In this document: positions 44,837-55,021 of the stretch, piece by piece
How the letters are laid out: every line of letters begins with the position of its first letter
Position numbering within the stretch: the first letter of the stretch is position 1
DNA from: CF-167 sp963695195
GTDB taxonomy: Bacteria > Chloroflexota > Limnocylindria > QHBO01
Length of the DNA stretch: 64,000 bases
Assembly: GCA_963695195.1 (NCBI GenBank)
Contig: CAVOGE010000007.1
Coordinates: 1,488,001 to 1,552,000 of the forward strand
Direction of reading: 5' to 3'
Notes under the pieces: model-generated
The model's database searches: none
Told to the model about the DNA's origin: nothing
The model's input: only the letters and a program-made list of their open reading frames with translations
Translations under genes and position numbers: made by a program

Positions 44837-45193
44837 ATGAGCGGGACCGACGAGCGGAGCTACCGGAAGATGGTGGCGGCCCAGACCGACGAGCAGATCG
44901 ATCAGTGGGCCGCCGACCTGTTCGTCGACTTCGCCAAGCGGATGGGGGTCGGAACCGCGATCGCGGCCTTCTGTGAGATCGCCGGGCTCGACACCCGGGG
45001 CTTCCAGCGCGTCTTCCTGGTCGGTGGGGGACCCGACCACGTTGTCGGGATCGATACTGCCGGCGCGCTCGCCGCACCGATCTTTGAGCTACCCCGGTCC
45101 ATTGCCGGCCTGCGCAGGACCGATCCGGAGGCGGGGGCGAAGCTGATCGACTTCCTCGTCGCTCAGCGCGAGGTGATGGCCTACACCGCGTGA
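44837..45193 (+). CDS. Hypothetical protein
   Basis: The 118 residues are soluble and mixed alpha/beta (KMVAAQTDEQIDQWAADLFV, RVFLVGGGPDHVVGIDTAGA). No family was recognised. ATG at the listed position has GGAGAGG seven bases upstream, which favours it over the frame start four codons earlier. A TAGAAT hexamer at 44803-44808 could be its -10. It converges on parB. Confidence 0.65.
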   Translation: MSGTDERSYRKMVAAQTDEQIDQWAADLFVDFAKRMGVGTAIAAFCEIAGLDTRGFQRVFLVGGGPDHVVGIDTAGALAAPIFELPRSIAGLRRTDPEAGAKLIDFLVAQREVMAYTA

Positions 45194-45241
45194 CCCGCGC
45201 CGCTCCGGCCGGGGGAAGCTAGCGGCCCGGCGACTCGCCCA

Positions 45242-46210
45242 TCACTGCTCGCGTGTCACCCGAATGATGGCGATGGCGTTCTCGAGCTTGAGCTTGGTGA
45301 TCGTCAGCGTTCGCGCGAGGTTGTCGCGGTTGGTCTCGGGGATCTCTTCGAGCAGATCCCGATGACCGAGCAGCTCAACCAGCTCGTCGATCGCCTCGGC
45401 CAATTTGGCGCGGTTGTTCACCAGGGCGTCGTCGGTGGCGCGCACGGCAGCCACCTGTCCCGCCACGGTTCGAGCGCGCCGCTTGGGCCCCGACGGCTCG
45501 GGACGGTCGTCACCACCGCCACCGGTGATGCGGCGTAGCTTGGCAAGAGTCAGCTCGCCTGCGGCGACCTTCTTGGCGAGGCGGCGGCGGGTTCGCTCGT
45601 CGCTGATCTTCATCAGCTCGTAGGCATGACTGATCGTGTCTTTGCGCACGGACACCAGCTCGCGCACGTCGGGCGGCGCATCCGCAAGGCGGATCCGGTT
45701 CTCGACGTAGCCCTTGTCCTTGCCGATCTTCTGGGCGAGCTGGCGGACCGAGTAGCCGAGGTCGGTCATCTTGCGGAACATGGCCGCCTCCTCGAGAGGG
45801 GAGACGTCCTCGCGCTGCAGGTTCTCGATGATCGAAATCTCCAGGGCCGTCTCGTCGTCGAACTCGACGACGATCGCCGGAATCGTCTCGCGCTGCGCCA
45901 TCCGCGACGCTCGCCAACGACGCTCGCCGGCGATCAGCTCGTACTCGCTGCCGACTGGGCGCACCAGGATCGGCTGCAGGACGCCATGCTCGCGTATCGA
46001 ATCGGCCAGCTCCGTGAGCGAGTCCTCTTCGTATGAGAGACGCGGCTGCGCCGGGTTGGGCAGAATCCGTCCCACCGGCACTTCGCGGATCTGTGCGCGC
46101 GTGGCGCGCGACTCGATCAGCGAGACGATTCCCGGGGCCAAGTCGGTCGCCTGCGCCTCGTCGAAGAGGCGATGGATGTTCTGGCTGAACGCGGGCCGCT
46201 TGCTAGCCAA
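45242..46210 (-). CDS. parB: Chromosome partition protein ParB
   Basis: ParB is a CTP-dependent clamp that loads at parS sites. The N-terminal domain has VGRILPNPAQPRLSYEEDSL, the CTP-site GERRWRA and the ENLQRED motif. The HTH region follows (YSVRQLAQKIGKDKGYVENR), and the C-terminal dimer domain ends the 322 residues. The TTG start overlaps parA by eight bases. It is transcribed after parA. Confidence 0.95.
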   Translation of the reverse strand: MASKRPAFSQNIHRLFDEAQATDLAPGIVSLIESRATRAQIREVPVGRILPNPAQPRLSYEEDSLTELADSIREHGVLQPILVRPVGSEYELIAGERRWRASRMAQRETIPAIVVEFDDETALEISIIENLQREDVSPLEEAAMFRKMTDLGYSVRQLAQKIGKDKGYVENRIRLADAPPDVRELVSVRKDTISHAYELMKISDERTRRRLAKKVAAGELTLAKLRRITGGGGDDRPEPSGPKRRARTVAGQVAAVRATDDALVNNRAKLAEAIDELVELLGHRDLLEEIPETNRDNLARTLTITKLKLENAIAIIRVTREQ

Positions 46211-46970
46211 GTTCGACCACCTCTCGCGCGAAATCGCGGAACGCGCGGGCGGCGGATGAATTGGTGGCGTATTCCGTCACCGGCTTGCCGGTCAACGGCG
46301 CTTCGCCGAGCTTCACGGTCTGCTTGATCATGGTGTTGAACACCCGATGGTCGCCCAGCTCGCGCAGGTTCTGCAGCATCTCGCGCGCCAAGACGGTGCG
46401 GCCATCGTAGAAGGTGGCCAGCAGACCGAGGATCTCCAGGTCGTGGTTCAGCTTGATCTTGATGGTGTTGATCACCTTGATCAGCGCGGTCAGGCCCTTG
46501 ATGGCGTAGTACTGGGTCTGCACCGGGATGATCACCCGCGAACTGGCGACCAGGGAGTTGATAGTCAACAGGCCAAGCGTTGGCGGGCAGTCGATGATGA
46601 TCACGTCGTACTGCCGATCCGCCCAGTCGGCCAGTGCGTCGCGGAGCACCATCTCGCGCCCGATGGCAGTGAACAGCTCGACCTCCGTCGACGCCAGCTC
46701 GAGCGTGCTTGGGGCGACCGACAGGCCCGGCATGCCCGTCTCTCGAATGATCTCGTCAAGGGGCACTCGGTCCTCCGAGAGGACGTCGGCCATCGAGTGC
46801 CGCACATCGGAGAGGCTGATGCCGAGCCCCACCGTCAGATTCGCCTGCGGGTCCATGTCGATGCAGAGGACCCGATACCCCAGCTCCGCCAGGGCGCCAC
46901 CAAGGTTGATCGACGCGGTCGTCTTGCCAACGCCGCCCTTCTGGTTTGCGATGGAAATCACTTTGGTCAA
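46203..46970 (-). CDS. parA: Chromosome partition ATPase ParA (Soj)
   Basis: ParA is a deviant Walker ATPase that positions the origin region through ParB. KGGVGKT is at residues 11-17, followed by CIDMDPQANLTVGLG and VIIIDCPPTLGLLT. TTG at 46970 was chosen because AAGGTG lies at ribosome-binding distance and TKVISIANQKGG matches the family start. ATG at 46985 would add five residues and lacks a binding site. Length is 255 residues. Confidence 0.95.
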   Translation of the reverse strand: MTKVISIANQKGGVGKTTASINLGGALAELGYRVLCIDMDPQANLTVGLGISLSDVRHSMADVLSEDRVPLDEIIRETGMPGLSVAPSTLELASTEVELFTAIGREMVLRDALADWADRQYDVIIIDCPPTLGLLTINSLVASSRVIIPVQTQYYAIKGLTALIKVINTIKIKLNHDLEILGLLATFYDGRTVLAREMLQNLRELGDHRVFNTMIKQTVKLGEAPLTGKPVTEYATNSSAARAFRDFAREVVELG

Positions 46971-47026
46971 AACATCACCTTGCATCGCGGTGGGAGGAGA
47001 TCACGTCGCGCTGGCGACGGATTCCG

Positions 47027-47056
47027 ATGATAGCCTCGCCGGCGGTAATCGGTCAC
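47027..47056 (-). promoter_or_regulatory. Promoter for parA-parB
   Basis: On the minus strand, GTGACC (47056-47051) and TATCAT (47032-47027) are 18 bases apart. The start site near 47020 gives a leader of about 50 bases to the chosen parA TTG. Confidence 0.5.
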
Positions 47057-47061
47057 GCGAC

Positions 47062-47070
47062 TTATCCACA
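47062..47070 (+). promoter_or_regulatory. DnaA-box match
   Basis: TTATCCACA is an exact match to the classical nine-base DnaA box, in the gap between parA and tRNA-Met. Only this one perfect copy was seen here, with a looser TTGTCCACC nearby, so it is not an origin by itself. Confidence 0.4.
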
Positions 47071-47088
47071 AGGTGATCGGATGTCGAC

Positions 47089-47104
47089 GTCTTTGTGCAA
47101 AGAC
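47089..47104 (+). promoter_or_regulatory. Inverted repeat upstream of tRNA-Met
   Basis: GTCTTTG and CAAAGAC form a perfect seven-base inverted repeat around two bases. It lies between the parA promoter and the -10 of the tRNA-Met unit, where a -35 would be. It may be an operator. Confidence 0.45.
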
Positions 47105-47111
47105 GACCCTC

Positions 47112-47117
47112 TATACT
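47112..47117 (+). promoter_or_regulatory. -10 element for tRNA-Met
   Basis: TATACT lies 22 bases before the mature tRNA 5' end. No consensus -35 is present at 16-18 bases because that position is taken by the inverted repeat. Confidence 0.45.
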
Positions 47118-47139
47118 CGGACTTGTCCACCATCCACCC

Positions 47140-47212
47140 GGGCCCATAGCTCAGTGGTAAGAGCATCCGGCTCATAACCGGCTGGTCGCAGGTTCGATCC
47201 CTGCTGGGCCCA
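47140..47212 (+). tRNA. tRNA-Met (anticodon CAT)
   Basis: The acceptor GGGCCCA pairs with TGGGCCC. The anticodon loop CTCATAA is closed by CCGG/CCGG, and the T arm is GCAGGTTCGATCCCTGC. The stem lacks the three G-C pairs of initiator tRNA, so it is an elongator Met or, less likely, an Ile tRNA read as AUA after lysidine modification. CCA is not encoded. pccB starts only 21 bases later. Confidence 0.93.
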
Positions 47213-47233
47213 CAACTGCGCGGAGGACGCCTC

Positions 47234-48784
47234 GTGTCAACGGCCGACAAGATCGCGCGCCTGCAGGCCCTGCGCGCCGAGGCGAGGCTCGGAGGCGGCG
47301 AGCAGCGAATCGAGCAGCAACACGCCCGCGGCAAGATGACCGCACGCGAGCGCCTCGAGCTGCTGCTCGACGAGGAGTCGTTCTCCGAACTTGACGCGCT
47401 GGTGACGCATCGGGGGACCGACTTTGGTCTGGCCGATGAGCGCTATCTCGGCGACGGGGTCGTCACCGGCTACGGCCGGATCGATGGGCGCCTGGTGTTC
47501 GTCTACTCGCAGGACTTCACCGTCTTCGGGGGGTCGTTGTCCGAGGCGCACGCGGAGAAGATCTGCAAGGTGATGGACATGGCCATGCAGATGGGGGCAC
47601 CGATCGTCGGACTCTCGGATTCCGGCGGCGCCAGGATCCAGGAGGGGGTCGCGTCGCTGGGGGGCTACGCCGACATCTTTCTGCGCAACACGCTCGCCTC
47701 GGGTGTGGTCCCGCAGATCTCGGTGGTGTTGGGCCCGTGCGCCGGCGGTGCCGTCTACTCGCCGGCCATCACCGACTTCACCGTGATGGTGGATGGGAGC
47801 AGCTACATGTTCGTGACCGGGCCGAATGTCGTGAAGACGGTGACGCATGAAGAGATCGACTTCGAAGGGCTGGGTGGCGCGCGCGTCCACAACGAGACGA
47901 GCGGCGTCGCGCACTTTCTCGCAGCCGGGGAGCCACAGGCGCTGGCGCTTACCCGCCGGATGCTCGGCTACATGCCACAGAACAACATCGATCCGCCGCC
48001 GACCGCCGCCGAATGGAATCCACCGGAGGTTGGGCCGGGCGAGTTGGACGCGCTCATCCCTGATTCGTCGCAGCGCTCGTACGATATGCATCGCGTCATC
48101 GCCGGGCTGGTCGACGGTGCCTCATTCGTCGAGGTGCATGCCCTGTTCGCGCGCAACATCATCTGCGGCTTCGCGCGAATGGAGGGGCGCAGCGTCGGCA
48201 TTGTTGCGCAGCAGCCGGAAGTGCTCGCCGGGGTCCTCGACATCGATGCCTCTGACAAGGCCGCTCGTTTCGTCCGCTTCTGCGACTGCTTCAACATCCC
48301 GCTCGTGACGCTGGTGGACGTGCCCGGATTCCTTCCCGGTGTCGACCAGGAGCACCGCGGGATCATTCGACATGGCGCGAAGCTGCTGTATGCCTACTGC
48401 GAGGCGACGGTGCCGAAGTTGACCGTGATCACTCGGAAAGCGTACGGCGGGGCATACGACGTCATGAGCAGCAAGCATGTGCGCGGCGACTTGAATTTTG
48501 CGTGGCCGACCGCCGAGATCGCGGTGATGGGCGTGGAGGGCGCCGTGAACATCATCTTCCGCGACCGGATCGAGGCCGCCCCCGATCCCATGGCCGAGCG
48601 AGCGCGGCTGATCGCGGAGTACGAGGATCGATTTGCGAACCCGTACGTCGCGGCCGCCCGCGGCTATGTCGACGAAGTGATCCTGCCATCGGAGACGCGC
48701 CCGCGTCTCGTTGCCGGTCTGGCGATGCTCGATGGTAAGCGACAGTCAGTTCCGTCCAAGAAGCATGGCAACATCCCGCTCTGA
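47234..48784 (+). CDS. pccB: Propionyl-CoA (acyl-CoA) carboxylase beta subunit
   Basis: This is the carboxyltransferase half that moves CO2 from carboxybiotin to propionyl-CoA. The 516 residues start DKIARLQALRAEARLGGG and show QHARGKMTARERLELLLDE, the oxyanion-hole loops DSGGARIQEGVASLGGY and GPCAGGAVYSPAITDF, and VPGFLPGVDQEHRGIIRHGA. Start is GTG with GGAGGA upstream. The following carboxylase genes and the methylmalonyl-CoA genes identify propionyl-CoA as the likely substrate. Confidence 0.93.
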   Translation: MSTADKIARLQALRAEARLGGGEQRIEQQHARGKMTARERLELLLDEESFSELDALVTHRGTDFGLADERYLGDGVVTGYGRIDGRLVFVYSQDFTVFGGSLSEAHAEKICKVMDMAMQMGAPIVGLSDSGGARIQEGVASLGGYADIFLRNTLASGVVPQISVVLGPCAGGAVYSPAITDFTVMVDGSSYMFVTGPNVVKTVTHEEIDFEGLGGARVHNETSGVAHFLAAGEPQALALTRRMLGYMPQNNIDPPPTAAEWNPPEVGPGELDALIPDSSQRSYDMHRVIAGLVDGASFVEVHALFARNIICGFARMEGRSVGIVAQQPEVLAGVLDIDASDKAARFVRFCDCFNIPLVTLVDVPGFLPGVDQEHRGIIRHGAKLLYAYCEATVPKLTVITRKAYGGAYDVMSSKHVRGDLNFAWPTAEIAVMGVEGAVNIIFRDRIEAAPDPMAERARLIAEYEDRFANPYVAAARGYVDEVILPSETRPRLVAGLAMLDGKRQSVPSKKHGNIPL

Positions 48785-48797
48785 GGCGGCACTGTCC

Positions 48798-50180
48798 GTG
48801 CGCAAAGACAGTTCCCCGAAGCGCCCACCGTTCCGCCGCCTGCTGATCGCCAATCGCGGGGAGATCGCGGTGCGGATCGTTCGGGCATGTCGCGAGTTGG
48901 GGATCGAGTCAGTGGCGGTCTACTCGGAGGCCGACACCGAGGCGATGCACGTCCAGATGGCCGACCAGGCGGTGAGTATCGGTCCGCGACCGGCTTCGGA
49001 GTCCTACCTGAGCGTCTCCGCCATCATCGCGGCTGCGCAGCGATCCGGGGCGGAGGCTGTTCACCCCGGCTACGGCTTCCTGTCGGAGAACGCCGATCTC
49101 GCCCGAGCGGTCGAGGCGGCCGGGCTGGTCTGGATCGGTCCACCGCCGGCGACCCAGGAGGCGCTCGGCAACAAGTTGGCCGCGCGGCGTTCGGTGACCG
49201 CGGCCGGCGTGCCGGTGGTCCCTGGGCTGCTGGTCGCGCTCGAGGACGGTGAGCTTCCTGACCTGACCGATGTCGGATACCCGGCGATGCTCAAGGCTGC
49301 GGCCGGCGGTGGGGGCCGGGGGATGCGCCGGATCGGCCGCGCGGAGGACCTGCCCGCCGCGGTCGAGTCGGCCCGGCGCGAGGCGCTCGCCGCGTTCGGG
49401 GACGGCACCCTGTACATCGAGCGGCTGATCAGCCCGGCGCGGCACATCGAGGTGCAGCTGCTCGGCGATCGCCACGGAGGGCTGGCCATCCTGGGCGAGC
49501 GGGACTGCAGCGTGCAACGGCGTCATCAGAAGCTCGTCGAAGAGACTCCCTCCCCGGCGGTGACGCCTGAGGTGCGGCGCGCCCTCTTCGACAGCGCGCG
49601 CCGGGTCGCCGCGACCGTGGAGTTCAATAGCGCCGCTACCGTCGAGTTCCTCCTCGATGGCGAAGGGAACCACTACTTCCTGGAGATGAACACCCGGCTG
49701 CAGGTCGAGCACGGGATCACCGAACTGGTGACGGGGATCGACATCGTGGCCTGGCAGATTCGCATCGCGGCGGGGGAGCCGCTGCCAGCCAAACTGCTCG
49801 ACCCGGAACCACGGGGCCATGCCGTGGAGGTCCGCATCTATGCTGAGGATCCCTACGCCGGCTTTCGTCCGGTGGCCGGCGCGGTCACCGGGTGGCGGAT
49901 GCCGGCCGGCCCGGGCGTGCGAATCGATCATGCGGTCACCCCCGGCGACGAGCTGGCTCCGGAGTACGACCCACTGCTCGCCAAGCTGATGGTCCACGCG
50001 GCGGATCGGCCGGCGGCGCTGGCTCGCCTGCGCCGCGCGCTCGATGAGACGGTGATCGGGGGCCTGCAGACCGACCTCGGATTCCACCGATGGCTCATGG
50101 ATGAGCCGGGCTTCGCGAGCGGCGAGTATCACACCGGCCTGATCCCGGATCGCTGGGGTGACGCAGGGTCACTCCCTTGA
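48798..50180 (+). CDS. Acyl-CoA carboxylase biotin carboxylase subunit
   Basis: This ATP-grasp enzyme carboxylates biotin. It has RRLLIANRGEIAVRIVRACR, AVHPGYGFLSENADLARAVE, the Gly-rich loop AAGGGGRGMRRIG, and LEMNTRLQVEHGITELVTGI. The domain is complete, to EYHTGLIPDRWGD. The frame then stops early; a linker typical of alpha subunits continues in the next frame, so the true C-terminus may be about 55 residues longer. GTG was chosen with GAGGCGG upstream; ATG at 48765 would overlap pccB by 20 bases. Confidence 0.9.
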   Translation: MRKDSSPKRPPFRRLLIANRGEIAVRIVRACRELGIESVAVYSEADTEAMHVQMADQAVSIGPRPASESYLSVSAIIAAAQRSGAEAVHPGYGFLSENADLARAVEAAGLVWIGPPPATQEALGNKLAARRSVTAAGVPVVPGLLVALEDGELPDLTDVGYPAMLKAAAGGGGRGMRRIGRAEDLPAAVESARREALAAFGDGTLYIERLISPARHIEVQLLGDRHGGLAILGERDCSVQRRHQKLVEETPSPAVTPEVRRALFDSARRVAATVEFNSAATVEFLLDGEGNHYFLEMNTRLQVEHGITELVTGIDIVAWQIRIAAGEPLPAKLLDPEPRGHAVEVRIYAEDPYAGFRPVAGAVTGWRMPAGPGVRIDHAVTPGDELAPEYDPLLAKLMVHAADRPAALARLRRALDETVIGGLQTDLGFHRWLMDEPGFASGEYHTGLIPDRWGDAGSLP

Positions 50181-50346
50181 CGCGACGGATGCGTCGCTGG
50201 CGGCCCTGCTCGCGACGCATGCTCGAGGTATGGCGACCGCGGCCGCCGTCGGCGGAGCCGCTGCCGGAGCCACTGCCGGGGCCGGGGCCACGGGTGGACC
50301 GGACCGCCCGTGGAGACGTCGGGCGAGCGCGGAGGCACTCCGATGA
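50170..50346 (+). other. Probable continuation of the biotin carboxylase (out-of-frame tail)
   Basis: After the stop of the previous gene the +1 frame reads LDATDASLAALLATHARGMA, then a Gly/Ala-rich linker and GPDRPWRRRASAEALR before a stop that overlaps the next ATG (ATGA). This looks like the usual C-terminal linker of acyl-CoA carboxylase alpha chains. Deleting one C from CCC at 50174-50176 would fuse it as GSLLDATDA. It has no convincing start of its own. Confidence 0.6.
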
Positions 50347-50810
50347 CCGTCCCATTTGAGGCGCGCATCGCCGGCCAGGTGGTCGAACCGGCCGCCGATT
50401 GGCAGGTCACCTGGGTCGATGTGGAGCAGGGGATCGCCCGACTGAGCGATGGGACCCAGTCACTGCTGGCGGTGGTGGAGCGGAGTGGTGCCGACTGGAT
50501 GGTCACCCTCCGCGGCCGGCGCATCCGGGTCGGCGTCCTCAGCTGGCGCGAGAGGATGCTTGACGAGGCGGAGTCAGCCGCCATCGGGCCGGGCGGACCG
50601 ATCGAGATCCTGGCGACGTTACCCGGCCTCGTCGTGTCGCTCTCCTGCGAAGAGGGGTCGGAGGTGGCCGAAGGCGACCCGCTGCTGACGCTCGAGGCGA
50701 TGAAGATGCAGAACGAGATCCGCGCCCCGCGCGCCGGCCGCGTCGCCCATCGGGCAGTCGGTCCCGGGCAGACGGTTGCGACCGGCGACCTGCTCGTGCG
50801 CCTGGAATAG
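50343..50810 (+). CDS. Biotin carboxyl carrier protein
   Basis: The 155 residues end in a biotinyl domain, with the biotin-accepting Lys121 in LTLEAMKMQNEI. The first 70 residues form a beta-rich domain, as in the linker half of fused alpha chains. ATG overlaps the out-of-frame tail stop by four bases. Here the carrier is a separate gene rather than the C-terminus of the biotin carboxylase. Confidence 0.92.
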   Translation: MTVPFEARIAGQVVEPAADWQVTWVDVEQGIARLSDGTQSLLAVVERSGADWMVTLRGRRIRVGVLSWRERMLDEAESAAIGPGGPIEILATLPGLVVSLSCEEGSEVAEGDPLLTLEAMKMQNEIRAPRAGRVAHRAVGPGQTVATGDLLVRLE

Positions 50811-50877
50811 CGGTGCACCGCGGGGTCTTCGCCAAGCCGCTTGGCGACGCACCCGAGAGTCGGCACCGGGCCGCCGG

Positions 50878-50883
50878 TACAAT
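50878..50883 (+). promoter_or_regulatory. -10 element before methylmalonyl-CoA mutase
   Basis: TACAAT is eight bases before the mutase ATG. If used, the mRNA is leaderless. No strong -35 is seen, so upstream read-through from the carboxylase genes is also possible. Confidence 0.4.
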
Positions 50884-50891
50884 CGAGACCG

Positions 50892-52483
<1,592 letters not shown>

Positions 52484-52487
<4 letters not shown>

Positions 52488-52897
52488 CGCTGGGATCGGT
52501 TGACCACGTGGCGGTGGTTGTGCGCTCCATCGACGAAGCGCTGCCGCGCTATGCCGACCTGTTCGGCTGGCACGCCGTGGAGGCGCCGCGGATCTTCGCC
52601 AGCCAGCGGGTGCGCCTCTGCTTCCTGGTCACCGGACCCGACCCGGCCGCGAAGATCGAGCTGATCGAGCCGATCGACAACGAGAGCGGCGTTGCCCGCT
52701 TCCTCGCCGCGCGGGGCGAGGGCCTGCACCACCTCTGTCTGCGGAGCGACGACCTGCCGGCCGACCTTGCCGCGCTCGCCGCCGCGGAGGCCGAGCTGAT
52801 CGACCACGAGCCGCGCCCCGGGGCGCATGGGATGGTGGCGTTCGTCCATCCGCGGACCCTCAATGGGGTGCTCTGGGAGTTGCTGGAGCGCCCCTAG
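52484..52897 (+). CDS. mce: Methylmalonyl-CoA epimerase
   Basis: This VOC-fold enzyme interconverts the (R) and (S) forms of methylmalonyl-CoA between the carboxylase and the mutase. The 137 residues begin SVDHVAVVVRSIDEALPRYA. They have the second His in GEGLHHLCLRSDDL and Glu near the C-terminus in GVLWELLE. The GTG start overlaps the mutase stop. It converges on sucD with a four-base overlap. Confidence 0.93.
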
Positions 52898-53772
52898 CGG
52901 ACCCCGGCACCGCGCAGCAGGTCGGGGATCTGCGAGGGAGAATCGGCGACCCGGATCCCCGCCGCTTCGAGCGCGATGCGCTTCGACTCGGCGGTGCCGG
53001 CGCCCCCGGAGATGATCGCGCCGGCGTGTCCCATCCGCCGTCCCGGCGGGGCGGTGCGACCGGCAATGAAGGCAGCCATCGGTTTGCGGATCTCCCGAGC
53101 GCAGTACGCCGCGGCGCGCTCCTCCTCATCTCCGCCTATCTCACCGATCATCACGATCGCCTCGGTCTCCGGGTCCTCGTTGAACATGCTGAGCATGTCG
53201 ATGAAGTTCGAGCCGACGATCGGATCACCGCCGATCCCGACGCAGGTGGTCTGGCCGAGGCCCGCATCGGTCATCGCCTGCACCACCTCGTAGGTCAGGG
53301 TTCCGGAGCGGCTCACCAGCCCGACCGGTCCCCGGCGGTGGATCTCACCGGGAATGATGCCGACCTTTGCCTCACCCACGCTCGTGGCGCCGGGGCAGTT
53401 GGGGCCGATCAAGCGCACCCCCTTGGCGCGCAGAACGTGGTACACGCTGAGCATGTCCAGCGCGGGGATCCCCTCGGTGATGCAGAAGATGAGCGGGATC
53501 CCGGCCTCCGCCGCCTCGAGCATGGCGTCGGGTGCCGCCGGTGCGGGCACGAAGATGCACGAGGCGTTCGCCCCGGTCTGGGCCACCGCCTCGGCCACCG
53601 TGTCGTACACCGGAACCCGGCCGTCGAGCGCCGACTGGCCGCCCTTGCCCGGGGTCATGCCAGCGACGATGGGCGTGCCGTATTCGAGCATCGCGCGCGA
53701 ATGGAATTCGCCCTCCCGGCCGGTGATCCCCTGTACCAGCAGGCGGGTGGCGCTGTTCACCAGGATGCTCAT
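52894..53772 (-). CDS. sucD: Succinyl-CoA ligase subunit alpha
   Basis: SucD binds CoA and carries the phosphohistidine (MGHAGAIISGGAGTAESK). The N-terminal CoA-binding domain has QGITGREGEFHSRAMLEYGT and VYDTVAEAVAQTGANAS. The 292 residues are full length. The ATG overlaps the sucC stop by four bases. It converts the succinyl-CoA produced by the neighbouring mutase into succinate with nucleotide gain. Confidence 0.95.
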   Translation of the reverse strand: MSILVNSATRLLVQGITGREGEFHSRAMLEYGTPIVAGMTPGKGGQSALDGRVPVYDTVAEAVAQTGANASCIFVPAPAAPDAMLEAAEAGIPLIFCITEGIPALDMLSVYHVLRAKGVRLIGPNCPGATSVGEAKVGIIPGEIHRRGPVGLVSRSGTLTYEVVQAMTDAGLGQTTCVGIGGDPIVGSNFIDMLSMFNEDPETEAIVMIGEIGGDEEERAAAYCAREIRKPMAAFIAGRTAPPGRRMGHAGAIISGGAGTAESKRIALEAAGIRVADSPSQIPDLLRGAGVR

Positions 53773-54917
53773 GCGGCGCCTCCCTCGGCCAGCGCCGCGG
53801 CGACCGCCTTTGCGGCCGCGTCGTCCAGGCTGTCAGCGGTGATCAGGTTAGCCTGGCGCAGGATCTCCGCGGCCTCGACGGCGTTGGTGCCGACGATGCG
53901 CACCACCATCGGCACGGTGCGCAGGAGCGAGGCGCGAGCCTCCACGATGCCCCTCGCCACTTCATCGCCCCGGGTGATGCCGCCGAAGATATTGACCAGG
54001 ATGGCCTGGACTCGCGGGTCGTCGAGGATGATGGCGAACGCAGCCGACACCCGGTCCGCCTTCGCTCCGCCGCCGATGTCGAGGAAGTTCGCCGGTTCGC
54101 CGCCGGCCAGCTTGACGAGGTCCATGGTGGTCATCGCCAAACCTGCGCCGTTGACCATGCAGCCGATATTCCCGTCGAGCTTGATGAAGTTGATGCCGGC
54201 TTCGCGGGCGGCGATCTCGGAGGACTCCTCTTCGGCCAGGTCGCGCATCGCCTCGAGGTCCGGATGCCGCGGCAGAGCCGAGTCGTCGAGCACGATCTTG
54301 GCGTCGAGCGCCAGGAGCTCGCCTGCGGGCGTGGTCACCAGCGGATTGATCTCGGCGAGGTCGGCGTCCGATGCCATGAATGCGGCATACAGCCCGTGCA
54401 TGATCGGCCCGAATGCCTTGCGCTGCTCCGCACCGAGGCCAAGGAAGAAGGCGACCCGGCGCACGTTGTGTTCCTGGAGGCCGATCAGCGGGTGGAGCGG
54501 CAGTCGCAGGATCGCCGCAGGGTTGGTCCTCGCCGTCTCCTCGATCTCGACGCCCCCGTCTGCACTGGCGATCACCGTCACCGCCTTCGCGGCCCGATCG
54601 AGGATCAGCCCGAGGTAGTACTCCTGCGCGATTTCGGCTGCCGGGACGACCAGCAGCGTCCGCACCGTGACCCCCTTGATGACCAGACCGATGATCTCCG
54701 TGGCCCGTGCTTCGGCCTCCGCTGGAGTGGCGGCCAGCTTGACGCCGCCGGCCTTTCCGCGCCCACCCACCAGGACCTGCGCCTTGACCACCACCGGAGA
54801 GCCGATCCGCTCGGCCGCAGCTCTCGCCTCGGCCGGAGAGTTCGCGACGATCCCCTCGAGAAGCGCGACGCCGTGACGGGCGAGGATCTCCTTGCTTCGG
54901 TACTCCTGGAGCTTCAC
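53769..54917 (-). CDS. sucC: Succinyl-CoA ligase [ADP-forming] subunit beta
   Basis: SucC is the ATP-grasp subunit. It begins MKLQEYRSKEILARHGVALL and shows VVVKAQVLVGGRGKAGGVKL and DGNIGCMVNGAGLAMTTMD. The 382 residues are typical. It precedes sucD on the minus strand and is divergent from isocitrate dehydrogenase with a 104-base gap. Nucleotide choice (ADP or GDP) cannot be decided. Confidence 0.95.
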   Translation of the reverse strand: MKLQEYRSKEILARHGVALLEGIVANSPAEARAAAERIGSPVVVKAQVLVGGRGKAGGVKLAATPAEAEARATEIIGLVIKGVTVRTLLVVPAAEIAQEYYLGLILDRAAKAVTVIASADGGVEIEETARTNPAAILRLPLHPLIGLQEHNVRRVAFFLGLGAEQRKAFGPIMHGLYAAFMASDADLAEINPLVTTPAGELLALDAKIVLDDSALPRHPDLEAMRDLAEEESSEIAAREAGINFIKLDGNIGCMVNGAGLAMTTMDLVKLAGGEPANFLDIGGGAKADRVSAAFAIILDDPRVQAILVNIFGGITRGDEVARGIVEARASLLRTVPMVVRIVGTNAVEAAEILRQANLITADSLDDAAAKAVAAALAEGGAA

Positions 54918-55021
54918 GCGGCCTCCTGCGGCGAGATGGGCGGGGGAGGCGATTGTAGTCGGCTGAGGTCGCGCGGCGGCCCGCCGATCGCCCTACACTT
55001 GCCATCCGTACCGTCGGCGCT

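Noticed and set aside
45199..45226. GCCGCT/AGCGGC hairpin as a terminator between the 118-residue gene and parB
   Set aside because: Six pairs with a 16-base loop and no T-run is too weak.
53026..54618. 530-residue plus-strand open frame opposite sucCD
   Set aside because: It is antisense to sucC and sucD, which carry all catalytic motifs.
54994..54999. TACACT as a promoter for icd
   Set aside because: No -35 of any quality at 16-18 bases and the start codon distance fits neither a leaderless nor a clear leadered mRNA.
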